Positions 47,684 through 56,903 of a stretch of DNA of 64,000 nucleotides are shown here, in pieces (positions within the stretch are counted from its first letter, which is position 1; every line of letters begins with the position of its first letter). Location of the stretch: positions 2,232,001 to 2,296,000 of the forward strand of contig NZ_CP019607.1 of the NCBI RefSeq assembly GCF_001998865.1. Direction: 5' to 3'. Under the pieces are notes generated by a model. It saw nothing but the letters and a program-made list of their open reading frames with translations. It searched no databases and was not told where the DNA came from. This DNA comes from Tessaracoccus flavescens (GTDB lineage Bacteria > Actinomycetota > Actinomycetes > Propionibacteriales > Propionibacteriaceae). The position numbers and the translations under genes were made by a program.

Positions 47684-47875
47684 TCAGAAGGGTGGTTGGC
47701 CGGGTTCGAGGGTGACGGGCAGGCCGGTGCCTGGGCGCCAGCCGTTGTTGGGATCGAGGAGGTCCTCGGGCCAGGGGGCGGGGACGCCGTGTTCGTCCCA
47801 CCAGCCGGTTTCGTGGCCGGCGGCGAGGGCGGCCTGGGAGTGGCCGGGTCCGTAGATGTCGGTGAGTCGGGTCAT
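47684..47875 (-). CDS. Small accessory ORF of the IS256-like element
   Basis: 63 aa. Its ATG overlaps the transposase stop as ATGA, which suggests coupled translation. It contains [17 protein letters not shown] and [13 protein letters not shown]. The function is unknown, but the coupling suggests that it is real and part of the element. Confidence 0.5.
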   Translation of the reverse strand: MTRLTDIYGPGHSQAALAAGHETGWWDEHGVPAPWPEDLLDPNNGWRPGTGLPVTLEPGQPPF

Positions 47876-49119
47876 GCTGCGGGCTCCAGTTCGGGCAGGG
47901 CCGTGGCGGCGGCCTGCGGGTCGGCGGGGGTCTTGGTGCGGGCTCGGGTGAGGACGTCGAGGGCGAGGTAGCGGCGGCCTTCGGCCCATTCGTCGTGTTG
48001 TTCGGCGAGGACGGCGCCGACGAGGCGGAGGATGGCGTCGCGGTCGGGGAAGATGCCGACGACGTCGGTGCGGCGGCGGATCTCCCGGTTGAGGCGTTCG
48101 TTGGGGTTGTTGGACCAGATCTGGCGCCAGACCTCCTTGGGGAAGCTGGTGAACGCGAGGACGTCGGTGCGGGCGGCGTCGAGGTGGGCGACGACGGCGG
48201 GGAGCTTGCCGGTGAGGGTGTCGAGCATCTTGTCGTACTGGGCGTGGACGGCCTTGGCGTCGGGTTGGTCGTACACGCTGTGCAGCAGGGCCTTGACGGC
48301 CCCCCAGGCGCTCTTGGGGCACACGTCCATCAAGTTGGCGGCGTAGTGCGTTCTGCAGCGTTGCCAGGTGGCGCCGGGCAGGTTCGCTGCGATGGCGTCG
48401 ACCAGGCCGGCGTGGGCGTCCGAGGTGACGAGCATCACCCCTTGTAGACCACGGGCGACCAGGTCAGCGAAGAACGTGTTCCACGCCTGCCGGGTCTCGC
48501 TGGTGGCGACCTTGATCCCGAGGACCTCCCGGTGGCCGTCGGCGTTCACGCCGGTGGCGACCAGCACGGCGGCGTTCACCACGCGGCCGTCCTCGCGGAC
48601 CTTCATCGTCAACGCGTCCGCGGCCACGAACGTGAACGGCCCCGAATCCGCGAGTGGCCGGGTGCGGAACGCGGTCACCTGGGTGTCGAGGTCGGCGGCC
48701 ATCAGCGACACCTGCGACTTCGACAACGAGGTGATCCCCAACGTCTGGACCAGCTTGTCCATCCGGCGGGTCGACACCCCCAACAGGTAACAGGTCGCGA
48801 CCACACTGATCAGCGCCGACTCGGCCCGCTTACGGCGCTCGAGCAGCCACTCGGGGAAGTAGGACCCCGAGCGCAGCTTCGGGATCGCGACGTCGACGGT
48901 GCCGACCCGGGTGTCCAGCTCGCGGTGCCGGTACCCGTTGCGTTGGGTCACCCGGTCCGCCGACTGCTGGCCCCACTCGGCGCCGCACACGGCGTCGGCC
49001 TCCGCGGACAACAAGGCGTTGATCACCGTAGCGAGCAGGTGACGCATCAGATCGGGCGACGCGTCGCCCAACGCTTGGCCCAACAGGCGCGCGGGATCGA
49101 CAATATGAGGAGCGGTCAT
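47872..49119 (-). CDS. IS256-family (Mutator type) transposase
   Basis: 415 aa. [33 protein letters not shown], first Asp in [22 protein letters not shown] (second Asp), [13 protein letters not shown] and the Glu of [14 protein letters not shown] mark it. It differs from the transposase at 34119, so these are two different IS types. It appears intact. Confidence 0.92.
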   Translation of the reverse strand: MTAPHIVDPARLLGQALGDASPDLMRHLLATVINALLSAEADAVCGAEWGQQSADRVTQRNGYRHRELDTRVGTVDVAIPKLRSGSYFPEWLLERRKRAESALISVVATCYLLGVSTRRMDKLVQTLGITSLSKSQVSLMAADLDTQVTAFRTRPLADSGPFTFVAADALTMKVREDGRVVNAAVLVATGVNADGHREVLGIKVATSETRQAWNTFFADLVARGLQGVMLVTSDAHAGLVDAIAANLPGATWQRCRTHYAANLMDVCPKSAWGAVKALLHSVYDQPDAKAVHAQYDKMLDTLTGKLPAVVAHLDAARTDVLAFTSFPKEVWRQIWSNNPNERLNREIRRRTDVVGIFPDRDAILRLVGAVLAEQHDEWAEGRRYLALDVLTRARTKTPADPQAAATALPELEPAA

Positions 49120-49248
49120 CGTGATGGTTCCTTTCGAGAGTGCTGTGACAGGTTCACCCGAAGGATCACGCGGTGGCCGCGCTCACGTCCCCACGACATG
49201 CCGGGGGACGATCACACGAACCGCGTTACACCACTATCAGGGACGCAA

Positions 49249-49948
49249 CTACTACTCGGACCTGATCGGAGTCTCGCTGGACGTCGGCGATTATCAGCCG
49301 ACCGCGGACGCGCCGCTGATCGTCAAGGTGCCCGAGGGAACACAGAAGCTCGGGAGCCTGGACGTCCGCGGATGGGACCCCTCGGGCGGCGCGCAGCAGG
49401 CGTTCGCCCGCTACATCCTGCTCGACCTGTCCGAGGCCACCAACGAGGTCCTCATCGACGGGCTCACCATGGGGGCCGTGTGGTCGCCGTCGGCCGACCT
49501 CGTCTACAACAGCAACATCACCACCAACGGTCAGTGGCTCTCGCGCGACTTCACGGCCGGGCCGGGCGCGGGAGAGCTTCACCACCACGCGTTCTCCGCT
49601 TCGATCCCGTGCCCCATGACCGAGGTCGATCCCGAGCCGTCGACCACTCCTGATCCTTCGGTGACTCCTGATCCGTCGACGACTCCTGATCCGTCGGTGA
49701 CGCCTGATCCGTCGACGACCCCGACCCCCGCGCCGTCGACGACGCCGGGCGATGGCGCCAGTGCCACGCCCACCGCGTCTGGAGAGCCGACGGCGACGAC
49801 AACGCCGAGCAGGCCGTCGGTGACGCAGCCAGGGCTGCCCGCGACGGGTGGTGAGGGCGTGGAGTCGACGATCGGTCTGGTCATCGCGGTCGGCGGCATC
49901 GCCGTGCTCGCGGTCCTGGCGGTGAGCGTGCTGCGCGGCGACGCATAG
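49249..49948 (+). pseudogene. LPXTG-type cell-wall protein, 5' part lost
   Basis: The first codons after the IS read YYSDLIGVSLDVGDYQ. About 115 residues of outer domain are followed by a repeat linker (TPDPSVTPDPSTT), the sortase motif LPATG, a membrane helix (IGLVIAVGGIAVLAVLAVSVL) and Arg. The left side of the IS gives a matching KPNVVYYS, proving that the gene was split there. The signal peptide and N-terminal domains are not found in the window. Confidence 0.8.
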
Positions 49949-49973
49949 ACTTCAGCTCTCCCTCTGAGGAAAA

Positions 49974-50015
49974 GGGCGGGTGGAACGATGATCCGGTTCC
50001 ACCCGCCCACATTTT
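49974..50015 (+). terminator. Rho-independent terminator
   Basis: A 13-bp stem (arms 49974-49986 and 49996-50008) with ACATTTT after it follows the surface protein gene. Confidence 0.88.
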
Positions 50016-50134
50016 CGTCTTCGGAGCAGCCAGGACGCCGTTGGCCGATCTCGACCCATGCTACCGAAACAGGTCAGACCCATTGACTCGGGGGTCCCTC
50101 CTCGCGGGGCGAGGCGGCATGATTGGATAGTCCC

Positions 50135-51628
50135 ATGACTGCGCGAAAGATCGGCGTGACGGAGCTCGTCCTCCGCGACGCACATCAGAGTTTGATGGCG
50201 ACCCGCATGGCCATGGAGGACATGGTCGATGCGTGTGAAGATATCGACAAGGCCGGCTTCTGGTCCGTCGAGTGCTGGGGCGGTGCGACGTTTGACGCCT
50301 GCATCCGGTTCCTCAACGAAGACCCCTGGAAGCGACTGCGGACCTTCCGTGAGCTGATGCCCAACTCCCGGCTGCAGATGCTGCTGCGCGGGCAGAACCT
50401 GCTCGGATACCGCCACTACGAGGACATGGTCGTCGACAAGTTCGTGGAGAAGTCCGCCGAGAACGGCATGGACGTCTACCGGGTCTTCGACGCCCTCAAC
50501 GACCCCCGCAACATGGCCCGCGCCATGGCGGCCGTCAAGTCCGTGGGCAAGCACGCCCAGGGCACGATCTGCTACACCGTCTCGCCGGTGCACACCGTCG
50601 ATGGCTACATCAAGCTCGCCGGCCAGCTGATCGACATGGGCGCCGAGTCGATCGCCCTGAAGGACATGGCCGCGCTGCTCCAGCCGCAGCCCGCCTACGA
50701 CATCGTCAAGGGCATCAAGGACACCTACGGCGACATCCAGATCAACGTCCACTGCCACTCGACCACCGGCGTCACCCTCGTGTCGCTGATGAAGGCCATC
50801 GAGGCCGGGGCCGACGTCGTCGACACCGCGATCTCTTCGATGTCGCTCGGCCCGGGCCACAACCCGACCGAGTCGCTCGTCGCGATGCTCGAGGGGACCG
50901 AGTACACCACCGATCTCGACATGGAGCGTCTGCTGCGCATCCGTGACCACTTCGCAGGCGTCCGCCCGAAGTACAAGGAGTTCGAGTCGGCCACCCTCGT
51001 CGACACCGACATCTTCTCCTCCCAGATCCCCGGCGGGATGCTCTCCAACATGGAGTCCCAGCTCAAGGCCCAGGGCGCGGGCGACCGCATCCGCGAGGTC
51101 ATGGAGGAGGTGCCGCGGGTCAAGGCCGACGCCGGATATCCGCCGCTTGTCACCCCCTCCTCGCAGATCGTCGGCACCCAGGCCGTCTTCAACGTCCTGA
51201 TGGGCCGCTACAAGGTCATGACCGGCGAGTTTGCCGACCTCATGCTCGGCTACTACGGCGAATGCCTCGCTCCCCGTAACGAGGAGGTCGTCGAGCTGGC
51301 GAAGGCCCAGACGAAGAAGGAAGCCATCACGGTGCGCCCCGCCGACCTGCTCACCCCGGAGTGGGACGAGCTCGTCACGACGGCATCCAAGCTCGAAGGC
51401 TTCGACGGCTCCGAGGAGGATGTGCTGACCAACGCCATGTTCCCGGGTGTCGCGCCCAAGTTCTTCCAGCAGCGGGCCGAGGGCCCCAAGTCCGTGGCCA
51501 AGACGCCGGAGCAGGTCGCAGCCGAGAATGCCCAGGCCGCCGGCCCCGCGAAGGGCATCACCGGCCCAGTCAAGTACAACGTCACCATCGCCGGTCGCTC
51601 GCACAGCGTCGCGGTCGAACCGGCTTAA
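50135..51628 (+). CDS. Methylmalonyl-CoA carboxyltransferase 5S subunit
   Basis: 497 aa from ATG at 50135. It closely matches the P. freudenreichii 5S subunit throughout (IGVTELVLRDAHQSLMATRMAMEDMVDACEDID, RVFDALNDPRN, INVHCHSTTGVT). It holds the metal-binding TIM barrel (DAHQS, the Lys in ALKDMA that is carbamylated, HCH) and transfers carboxyl between pyruvate and biotin. It is the first gene of the transcarboxylase operon, the hallmark of propionate fermentation. Confidence 0.95.
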   Translation: MTARKIGVTELVLRDAHQSLMATRMAMEDMVDACEDIDKAGFWSVECWGGATFDACIRFLNEDPWKRLRTFRELMPNSRLQMLLRGQNLLGYRHYEDMVVDKFVEKSAENGMDVYRVFDALNDPRNMARAMAAVKSVGKHAQGTICYTVSPVHTVDGYIKLAGQLIDMGAESIALKDMAALLQPQPAYDIVKGIKDTYGDIQINVHCHSTTGVTLVSLMKAIEAGADVVDTAISSMSLGPGHNPTESLVAMLEGTEYTTDLDMERLLRIRDHFAGVRPKYKEFESATLVDTDIFSSQIPGGMLSNMESQLKAQGAGDRIREVMEEVPRVKADAGYPPLVTPSSQIVGTQAVFNVLMGRYKVMTGEFADLMLGYYGECLAPRNEEVVELAKAQTKKEAITVRPADLLTPEWDELVTTASKLEGFDGSEEDVLTNAMFPGVAPKFFQQRAEGPKSVAKTPEQVAAENAQAAGPAKGITGPVKYNVTIAGRSHSVAVEPA

Positions 51629-51641
51629 GGAGATCTGATCC

Positions 51642-53198
51642 ATGGCTAAGCAGCACACGATGCAGGAGCGTCTCGCACAGCTCGACGAGCGTCGCGCCAC
51701 CGTCGAGGCCGGCGGCGGCGAGAAGCGCATCGAGAAGCAGCACGCCCAGGGCAAGCTGTCCGCGCGTGAGCGTCTCGCGGCACTTCTCGACGACGGCTCC
51801 TTCCAGGAGGACGGCGCCTTCCGTCGCAACCGCACCACCACCTTCGGGATGGACAAGGCCGACATGCCCGCAGACGGTGTCGTCACCGGCTCCGGCTCGG
51901 TCCTCGGCCGGCCCGTCCACGTCGCCTCGCAGGACTTCACCGTCATGGGTGGTTCCGCGGGCGAGGCCCACTCGATCAAGGTCACCGAGGCGCTGAAGGC
52001 TTCCCTGAAGACCGGTACGCCGTTCGTGTTCATCAACGACTCGGGCGGCGCCCGGGTCCAGGAGGGCATCGACTCGCTCTCCGGCTACGGCAAGGTCTTC
52101 TACGCCAACGTGCTCCTCTCCGGTGCCGTGCCGCAGATCTCGATCATCGCCGGCCCCTGCGCCGGCGGTGCGGCCTACTCCCCGGCCCTGACCGACTTCA
52201 TCATCCAGACCCGCAAGGCCCACATGTTCATCACGGGCCCGAGCGTGATCAAGCAGGTCACCGGTGAAGAGGTGTCCCAGGACGAACTCGGCGGCGCGGA
52301 CGCGCACATGGGTCGTTCCGGTGTCGTCCACTTCGTGGCCGACGATGATGAGCAGGCCATCCTGATCGCCAAGAAGCTGCTCAGCTTCCTGCCGCAGAAC
52401 AACAGCGAGGACGCACCGATCGTCGATCCCGACTACGTCGTGGAGCCGAATGAGAAGCTGCGCGAGATCCTCCCGGTCGAGGGCAACAAGGGCTACGACA
52501 TCCGCGACGTGATCCGCGAGATCGTCGATCACGCCGACTTCCTCGAGGTCCAGGCGGGCTGGGCGCAGAACATCGTCGTCGGCTTCGGCCGCATCGTCGG
52601 GCGCACCGTCGGCATCATCGCGAACCAGCCGAGCGTCATGTCGGGCGTGCTCGACATCGACTCCTCCGACAAGGCGAGCAAGTTCGTCCGCTTCTGCAAC
52701 GCGTTCAACATCCCAGTGGTGAACCTCGTCGACGTGCCTGGCTTCCTGCCGGGTGTGGCGCAGGAGCACAACGGCATCATCCGCCACGGCGCGAAGATGC
52801 TCTACGCCTACTCCGCGGCGACGGTTCCGAAGATCACCGTCGTCCTGCGCAAGGCCTACGGTGGCGCCTACCTGGCCATGTGCTCGAAGGACCTGGGGGC
52901 AGACAAGGTGTTCGCCTGGCCGACCGCCGAGATTGCCGTCATGGGTGCCGAGGGCGCGGCCAATGTGGTGTTCCGCAAGGAGATCGACGCGGCCGAGGAC
53001 AAGGACGCCAAGCGCGCCGAGCTGGTCGAGGAGTACCGCGAGACCTTCTCGACGCCGTACATGGCCGCCAGCCGGGGACTCGTCGACGACATCATCGATC
53101 CGGCCGACACCCGTCGTCAGATCGCGATGGCGCTCGAGTTGCTCTCCGCGAAGCGCGAGCTGCGTCCCGCCAAGAAGCACGGGCTCGGCCCGGCCTGA
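51642..53198 (+). CDS. Methylmalonyl-CoA carboxyltransferase 12S subunit
   Basis: 518 aa. It closely resembles the P. freudenreichii 12S subunit (AGGGEKRIEKQHAQGKLSARERL, DFTVMGGSAGE, SGGARVQEGIDSLSGYG, IIAGPCAGGAAYSPALTDF). It has two crotonase-like halves that carboxylate propionyl-CoA from methylmalonyl-CoA through biotin. A good AAGGAG precedes ATG. Confidence 0.95.
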   Translation: MAKQHTMQERLAQLDERRATVEAGGGEKRIEKQHAQGKLSARERLAALLDDGSFQEDGAFRRNRTTTFGMDKADMPADGVVTGSGSVLGRPVHVASQDFTVMGGSAGEAHSIKVTEALKASLKTGTPFVFINDSGGARVQEGIDSLSGYGKVFYANVLLSGAVPQISIIAGPCAGGAAYSPALTDFIIQTRKAHMFITGPSVIKQVTGEEVSQDELGGADAHMGRSGVVHFVADDDEQAILIAKKLLSFLPQNNSEDAPIVDPDYVVEPNEKLREILPVEGNKGYDIRDVIREIVDHADFLEVQAGWAQNIVVGFGRIVGRTVGIIANQPSVMSGVLDIDSSDKASKFVRFCNAFNIPVVNLVDVPGFLPGVAQEHNGIIRHGAKMLYAYSAATVPKITVVLRKAYGGAYLAMCSKDLGADKVFAWPTAEIAVMGAEGAANVVFRKEIDAAEDKDAKRAELVEEYRETFSTPYMAASRGLVDDIIDPADTRRQIAMALELLSAKRELRPAKKHGLGPA

Positions 53199-53209
53199 TC
53201 GGACAGACG

Positions 53210-53470
53210 ATGGAAGACAACACGCTGCAGGAGCTCCGCGACGCTGTCGCGGCGCTCACCGAGCAGGTCGCAGACCTGCAGGAGAAGGTCGCCAAGCTGG
53301 AAGCCCAGCAGGAGATCCCCGAAGCGGACCTCATCGCCATCGGCGCTGCGGTCGCCGCGTTCTTCGGCCACAAGGCCAAGATCCGGGCGATCCGCTACGG
53401 CACGCAGAACCGCTGGGCGGCGGCATCGCGCGCCCGTGTCCATGACCGCTCCGTCCCGCACGTTCGCTAA
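53210..53470 (+). CDS. Small coiled-coil protein between the 12S and 1.3S genes
   Basis: 86 aa. A coiled coil (LQELRDAVAALTEQVADLQEKVAKLEAQQ) is followed by EADLIAIGAAVAAFFGHKAKIRAIRYG, a conserved hydrophobic patch near the end. Similar small genes lie next to biotin carriers in decarboxylases (OadG/MmdE-like roles), so it may help assemble the complex. The function is inferred. Confidence 0.75.
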   Translation: MEDNTLQELRDAVAALTEQVADLQEKVAKLEAQQEIPEADLIAIGAAVAAFFGHKAKIRAIRYGTQNRWAAASRARVHDRSVPHVR

Positions 53471-53479
53471 GGAGAAAAG

Positions 53480-53839
53480 ATGAAGCTGAAGGTGACCGTC
53501 AACCAGACGGAGTACGAGATCGACGTCGAGGTCGAAGAGGAACAGCCCCAGGGCCTCGGACCGATCGTGATCGGCGTCAACGGTGGATCGAACCCGATCC
53601 CGACCAAGGCATCGATGACCGCCGCCTCCTCCAACGCCGTGCTCGCCCCGCTCGCCGGGTCGGTCGCGCGGATCCTCGTCCAGGAGGGCGACGAGATCCA
53701 GGCCGACCAGGTGCTGCTGATCCTCGAGGCCATGAAGATGGAGACCGAGATCAAGGCCCCGGCCGCAGGCACCGTCTCCGCCATTCTCGTCGCCCCCGGC
53801 GACGCGGTGCAGGGAGGCCAGGCTCTGATCGAGCTCTGA
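53480..53839 (+). CDS. Transcarboxylase 1.3S biotin carrier protein
   Basis: 119 aa. The biotinyl domain occupies the last 75 residues with the biotin-acceptor Lys in [11 protein letters not shown]. The N-terminal part anchors it to the 5S and 12S subunits. It lies 9 bases after the small coiled-coil gene with AAGGAGAAAAG before the ATG. Confidence 0.95.
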   Translation: MKLKVTVNQTEYEIDVEVEEEQPQGLGPIVIGVNGGSNPIPTKASMTAASSNAVLAPLAGSVARILVQEGDEIQADQVLLILEAMKMETEIKAPAAGTVSAILVAPGDAVQGGQALIEL

Positions 53840-53852
53840 TCCCACGCAGACC

Positions 53853-53883
53853 AACGGCCCCGGGCAGGTTCCCCGGGGCCGTT
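53853..53883 (+). terminator. Terminator hairpin
   Basis: A GC-rich stem of about 12 pairs follows the biotin carrier gene by 13 bases and ends the transcarboxylase operon. Confidence 0.8.
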
Positions 53884-53990
53884 CGTCGTTCCCGGTGACA
53901 CTCCGAGGCGCGATCAGCGACGCACCCGTCCACATCGACCAGCCAATCCAGAGCATCAGTAGCATGGGCGGGTCACCAAGGAGGGTCACA

Positions 53991-55391
53991 TTGAACGACG
54001 ATCATGAATTCACGACCAAGCCAGACGAGCCGGAGGAGACGCAGGAGGCGCGCCTCACCGACGAGGAACTGGGCGCGCTCCCGACGGCCGATCCGGCAAA
54101 CCCGGTGGACCGTGCAGACGTCATCGGTGAGGCCGGAAGGTGGTTGGCAGCCTGGTCTGGCCGCCTGCTGCTGATCATCGCAGGGCTCGTCGTGCTCGGG
54201 ATCGGCCTGAAGTACATCTCGGGCGCCATCATGCCGGTCCTGCTAGGCCTGCTCCTCGCCTCCGTGCTCTACCCGATCACCGCGCGACTGCGGAAGTGGG
54301 GCGCGCCGTACGGTGTCGGCGCCATCGCGGCCCTCCTGCTCGGCGTGGGCGTGATCGCAGGCCTGATCGGGCTCATCGCGCCGTCTGTGGCCAACCAGTG
54401 GGACGATCTGCGCAACCAGACCCTGGACGGCATCCGCCGGGTCCAGACCTGGATGTCGGGGCCTCCGCTGAACATCAACGACCAGGAGATCCAGGAGTAC
54501 ATCTCCCAGGCCGTCGCGTGGCTGCAAGAGCGCAGCGGCGACATCGCGACGTCCGTGGTCAACATCGGTGGCTCGGTCGGCAGCGCGCTCGTCACCCTCT
54601 TCACCACGCTCATCATCACCTTCTTCATGCTCAAGGACGGGCACAAGTTCGTCGGCTGGATGCGCGGCATCGTCGGCCGTCGGGCAGGGTTTCACGTTTC
54701 CGAACTGCTGACCCGCATGTGGAACACGCTGTCGGGCTACATCCGCACCCAGGCGATCGTGAGCTTCGTCGACGCCTTCTTCATCGGTCTCGGCGCGTTC
54801 CTGCTCGGGGTGCCGCTCGCCTTCCCGATCGCCGTCCTGACGTTCTTGGCCGGCTTCATCCCGATCGTGGGTGCCGTCACCGCCGGCGCGGTCGCCGTCC
54901 TCGTGGCGCTCGTCTCGAACGGCGTGACCACCGCGCTGCTCGTGCTCGCGGTCGTGCTGGGCGTCCAGCAGTTGGAGGGCCACATCCTCCAGCCGCTGCT
55001 CCAGTCGCGCGTGATGCAGCTCCATCCCGTGATCGTCCTGCTCGCCGTCATCCTCGGCAGCTCGTGGGCCGGCATCATCGGTGCCTTCCTCGCGGTCCCC
55101 GTCGCCGCCGTCGGCGCGGTGCTGCTGCGTTACCTCGGCGACCTGACCGACCTACGCACGGGGGAGCGAACGGCAGACGACATCAAATGGGCCACGGACG
55201 ACGGGCAGACGGTCGCGTCCCAGTCCGAGCGCTCCGCCGCCTTCTTCAGGGCCCTCGTGAGGCGACGCAGGGACGCCGATCCCGTCCACCAGGCAGAGGG
55301 CGATGACATCGAGGAGCAGGGCTCCCGCGCATGGGCACGTCGACTGCTGGGACGCAGGCCCGATCGGACGCCACCTGACCACCCGAAGTGA
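53991..55391 (+). CDS. AI-2E transporter family membrane protein
   Basis: 466 aa from TTG at 53991, chosen because AAGGAGG lies 6 bases before it; ATG at 53964 is a poorer option. The N-terminal 50 residues are acidic. About seven to eight membrane segments follow, including VTLFTTLIITFFMLKDGHKFVGWM, GYIRTQAIVSFVDAFFIGLGAFLLGVPLAFP, and QQLEGHILQPLLQSRVMQLHPV, the family fingerprint. Members export small solutes or AI-2; the substrate here is unknown. Confidence 0.88.
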   Translation: MNDDHEFTTKPDEPEETQEARLTDEELGALPTADPANPVDRADVIGEAGRWLAAWSGRLLLIIAGLVVLGIGLKYISGAIMPVLLGLLLASVLYPITARLRKWGAPYGVGAIAALLLGVGVIAGLIGLIAPSVANQWDDLRNQTLDGIRRVQTWMSGPPLNINDQEIQEYISQAVAWLQERSGDIATSVVNIGGSVGSALVTLFTTLIITFFMLKDGHKFVGWMRGIVGRRAGFHVSELLTRMWNTLSGYIRTQAIVSFVDAFFIGLGAFLLGVPLAFPIAVLTFLAGFIPIVGAVTAGAVAVLVALVSNGVTTALLVLAVVLGVQQLEGHILQPLLQSRVMQLHPVIVLLAVILGSSWAGIIGAFLAVPVAAVGAVLLRYLGDLTDLRTGERTADDIKWATDDGQTVASQSERSAAFFRALVRRRRDADPVHQAEGDDIEEQGSRAWARRLLGRRPDRTPPDHPK

Positions 55392-55413
55392 GCGTTTGCA
55401 TGCAAGTGAACAT

Positions 55414-56004
55414 ATGCCGGTGAGTGAAACTCCGGACCCGGCAGGCAACGACACCGAGGTGTCGTTCCGGATCAAGGTCGAGCGGCGCCGAGCCCCACGC
55501 CCACGCCGTCGGTGACCCCGACGCCAGGCCGACCCCGACGGGGAAGCCGAGTCCGACGCCGACCCCGAAGCCCGGCTGGCAGCCGAGCATGCCCTACACC
55601 GTTCCGGGCACGCACACCTTCAACGGGCGGCCAGTGGAACACCACCTGCCAGGTCTACTCGCAGACCACCCGATGCCGCACCGACATCCGGGCCACCACC
55701 GTGGTCAACACGGCATTCGGGTTCCAGGTGAAGCAGGGCTGCTCCTTCAACAACCTGACGTACCTGCCGTACATGTCGCGTGAGCAGTGGGAGGACAAAC
55801 CCCCTGGGTCACGCGAACAGGTGGACGGCCGCCGATGGCCGCCAGTGGGCCACCGAGTGCCTCACGGCGGCGGCCGGTAGGGGTGCCTGCCGCAGCTACA
55901 CGCTGACGACGGTGTACTCCGCGAAGCCGAAGGCCGGCGGTGGCTACACCTTCACCCAGTCGCAGCAGTGGGTGTTCAACAACATCGTGCTGTTCAGGCA
56001 GTGA
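55414..56004 (+). pseudogene. Decayed secreted-module gene with several frameshifts
   Basis: Four pieces in shifting frames: TPDPAGNDTEVSFRIKVE (the Ig-like domain end, as in 14893), a TPTPTPKP linker with MPYTVPGTHTFNG, then GGQWNTTCQVYSQTTRCRTDIRAT to FNNLTYLPYMSREQW, and TNPLGHANRWTAADGRQW to WVFNNIVLFRQ before a stop at 56002. The last two carry the same Cys/Trp-rich module as 14893 and 30547. There is no signal peptide. At least three frameshifts make it non-functional. Confidence 0.82.
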
Positions 56005-56023
56005 CGATCTGCTGACCGACGAA

Positions 56024-56059
56024 ACCGGCCCCCGTCTCCTCAAGGAGACGGGGGCCGGT
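56024..56059. terminator. Bidirectional terminator
   Basis: A 16-bp stem between the decayed gene and the convergent SDR gene. Confidence 0.85.
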
Positions 56060-56073
56060 CGGCGTCGTGGGCC

Positions 56074-56805
56074 TCAGCCGCGGAAGACCTTGTGCTGCGC
56101 CGCCTGGGCACGCGGGCGGATCGTCATCCGGTCGATGTTGACGTGACCTGGGCGGGTCGCCATCCAGACGATGGCCTCGGCGACGTCGGTCGCGGTCAGC
56201 GGCTCCGCGACCCCGTCGTAGACCTTGTCGGCCTTCTCCTGATCGCCACCGAAACGGGTCAGCGAGAACTCCTCGGTGTGCACCATGCCAGGGCTGATCT
56301 CGGTGATCCGGACCGGCTTGTCGTACAGCTCGAGCCGCATCGACTCGACCATCGAGCGCTCGCCGGCCTTGGCGGCGCAGTAGCCTGCCCCGCCCTCGTA
56401 GCCGCCGTCTGCCGCGACTGAGGTGACGAAGACGATGACTCCCTCGGCGGCGAGGAGGGCGGGAAGGAGCGCCTTCGTCACCCGGGCGGTGCCGATCAGG
56501 TTGGTCTGCAGCATCCTCTGCCAGGCATCGAGGTCGGCCTCGGCGACCGGTTCGAGCCCGATCGCCCCTCCCGCGTTGTTGACCAGCACGTCGAGGCTTC
56601 CCCCGGCGGCCTCGGCGAGCAGGTCGACCTGGCGCTGGTCGGTGATGTCGCATTCGAGGGCCTCGCCACCGATCTCCTCCGCGAACGCGGTGATCCGGTC
56701 GAGCCGACGGGCGGCGCAGATGACGCGGTACCCCTCCTCCGCCAGTAGCCGCGCGGTCGCCGCGCCGATCCCCGAGCTTGCCCCTGTCACCACCGCAGTC
56801 TTCAT
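56074..56805 (-). CDS. Classical SDR oxidoreductase (YdfG-like)
   Basis: 243 aa. TGASSGIG at residues 7-14, NNAGG, and the catalytic Tyr-x3-Lys of YCAAK are complete. The dinucleotide site with AARR suggests NADP preference. It resembles 3-hydroxy acid/serine dehydrogenases. It is not in an operon. Confidence 0.88.
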   Translation of the reverse strand: MKTAVVTGASSGIGAATARLLAEEGYRVICAARRLDRITAFAEEIGGEALECDITDQRQVDLLAEAAGGSLDVLVNNAGGAIGLEPVAEADLDAWQRMLQTNLIGTARVTKALLPALLAAEGVIVFVTSVAADGGYEGGAGYCAAKAGERSMVESMRLELYDKPVRITEISPGMVHTEEFSLTRFGGDQEKADKVYDGVAEPLTATDVAEAIVWMATRPGHVNIDRMTIRPRAQAAQHKVFRG

Positions 56806-56856
56806 GCCGCCACCCTAATCCACCCCAGACGGCGACCGCCGTCCGGCCCCGCGCGG

Positions 56857-56888
56857 AAGGGGCCGACCGGTGATCCGGTCGGCCCCTT
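56857..56888 (-). terminator. Terminator hairpin
   Basis: A 14-bp perfect stem with TGAT loop just after the gpmA stop. Confidence 0.85.
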
Positions 56889-56903
56889 CAAACGTCGGGT
56901 GGG

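Larger units (their letters stand above)
47636..49248. mobile_element. IS256-like element in a surface protein gene
   Basis: The ends share GTCCCTG-n3-GTGGTGTAAC in inverted orientation (47641 and about 49225-49244). The 11-mer CTACTACTCGG flanks it at 47625-47635 and 49249-49259; part of this is the target duplication (IS256 makes 8-9). The 5' side of the host gene survives for only about 17 bases before the ISL3 end at 47607. Confidence 0.82.

Noticed and set aside
49620..49740. Tandem DNA repeat as a mobile signal
   Set aside because: The repeats encode the Thr-Pro-Asp-Pro-Ser linker of a wall-anchored protein, which is normal for such proteins.
53895..53990. Longer N-terminus for the AI-2E family protein
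   Set aside because: The segment contains no membrane or family signal and the Shine-Dalgarno AAGGAGG clearly serves TTG at 53991.
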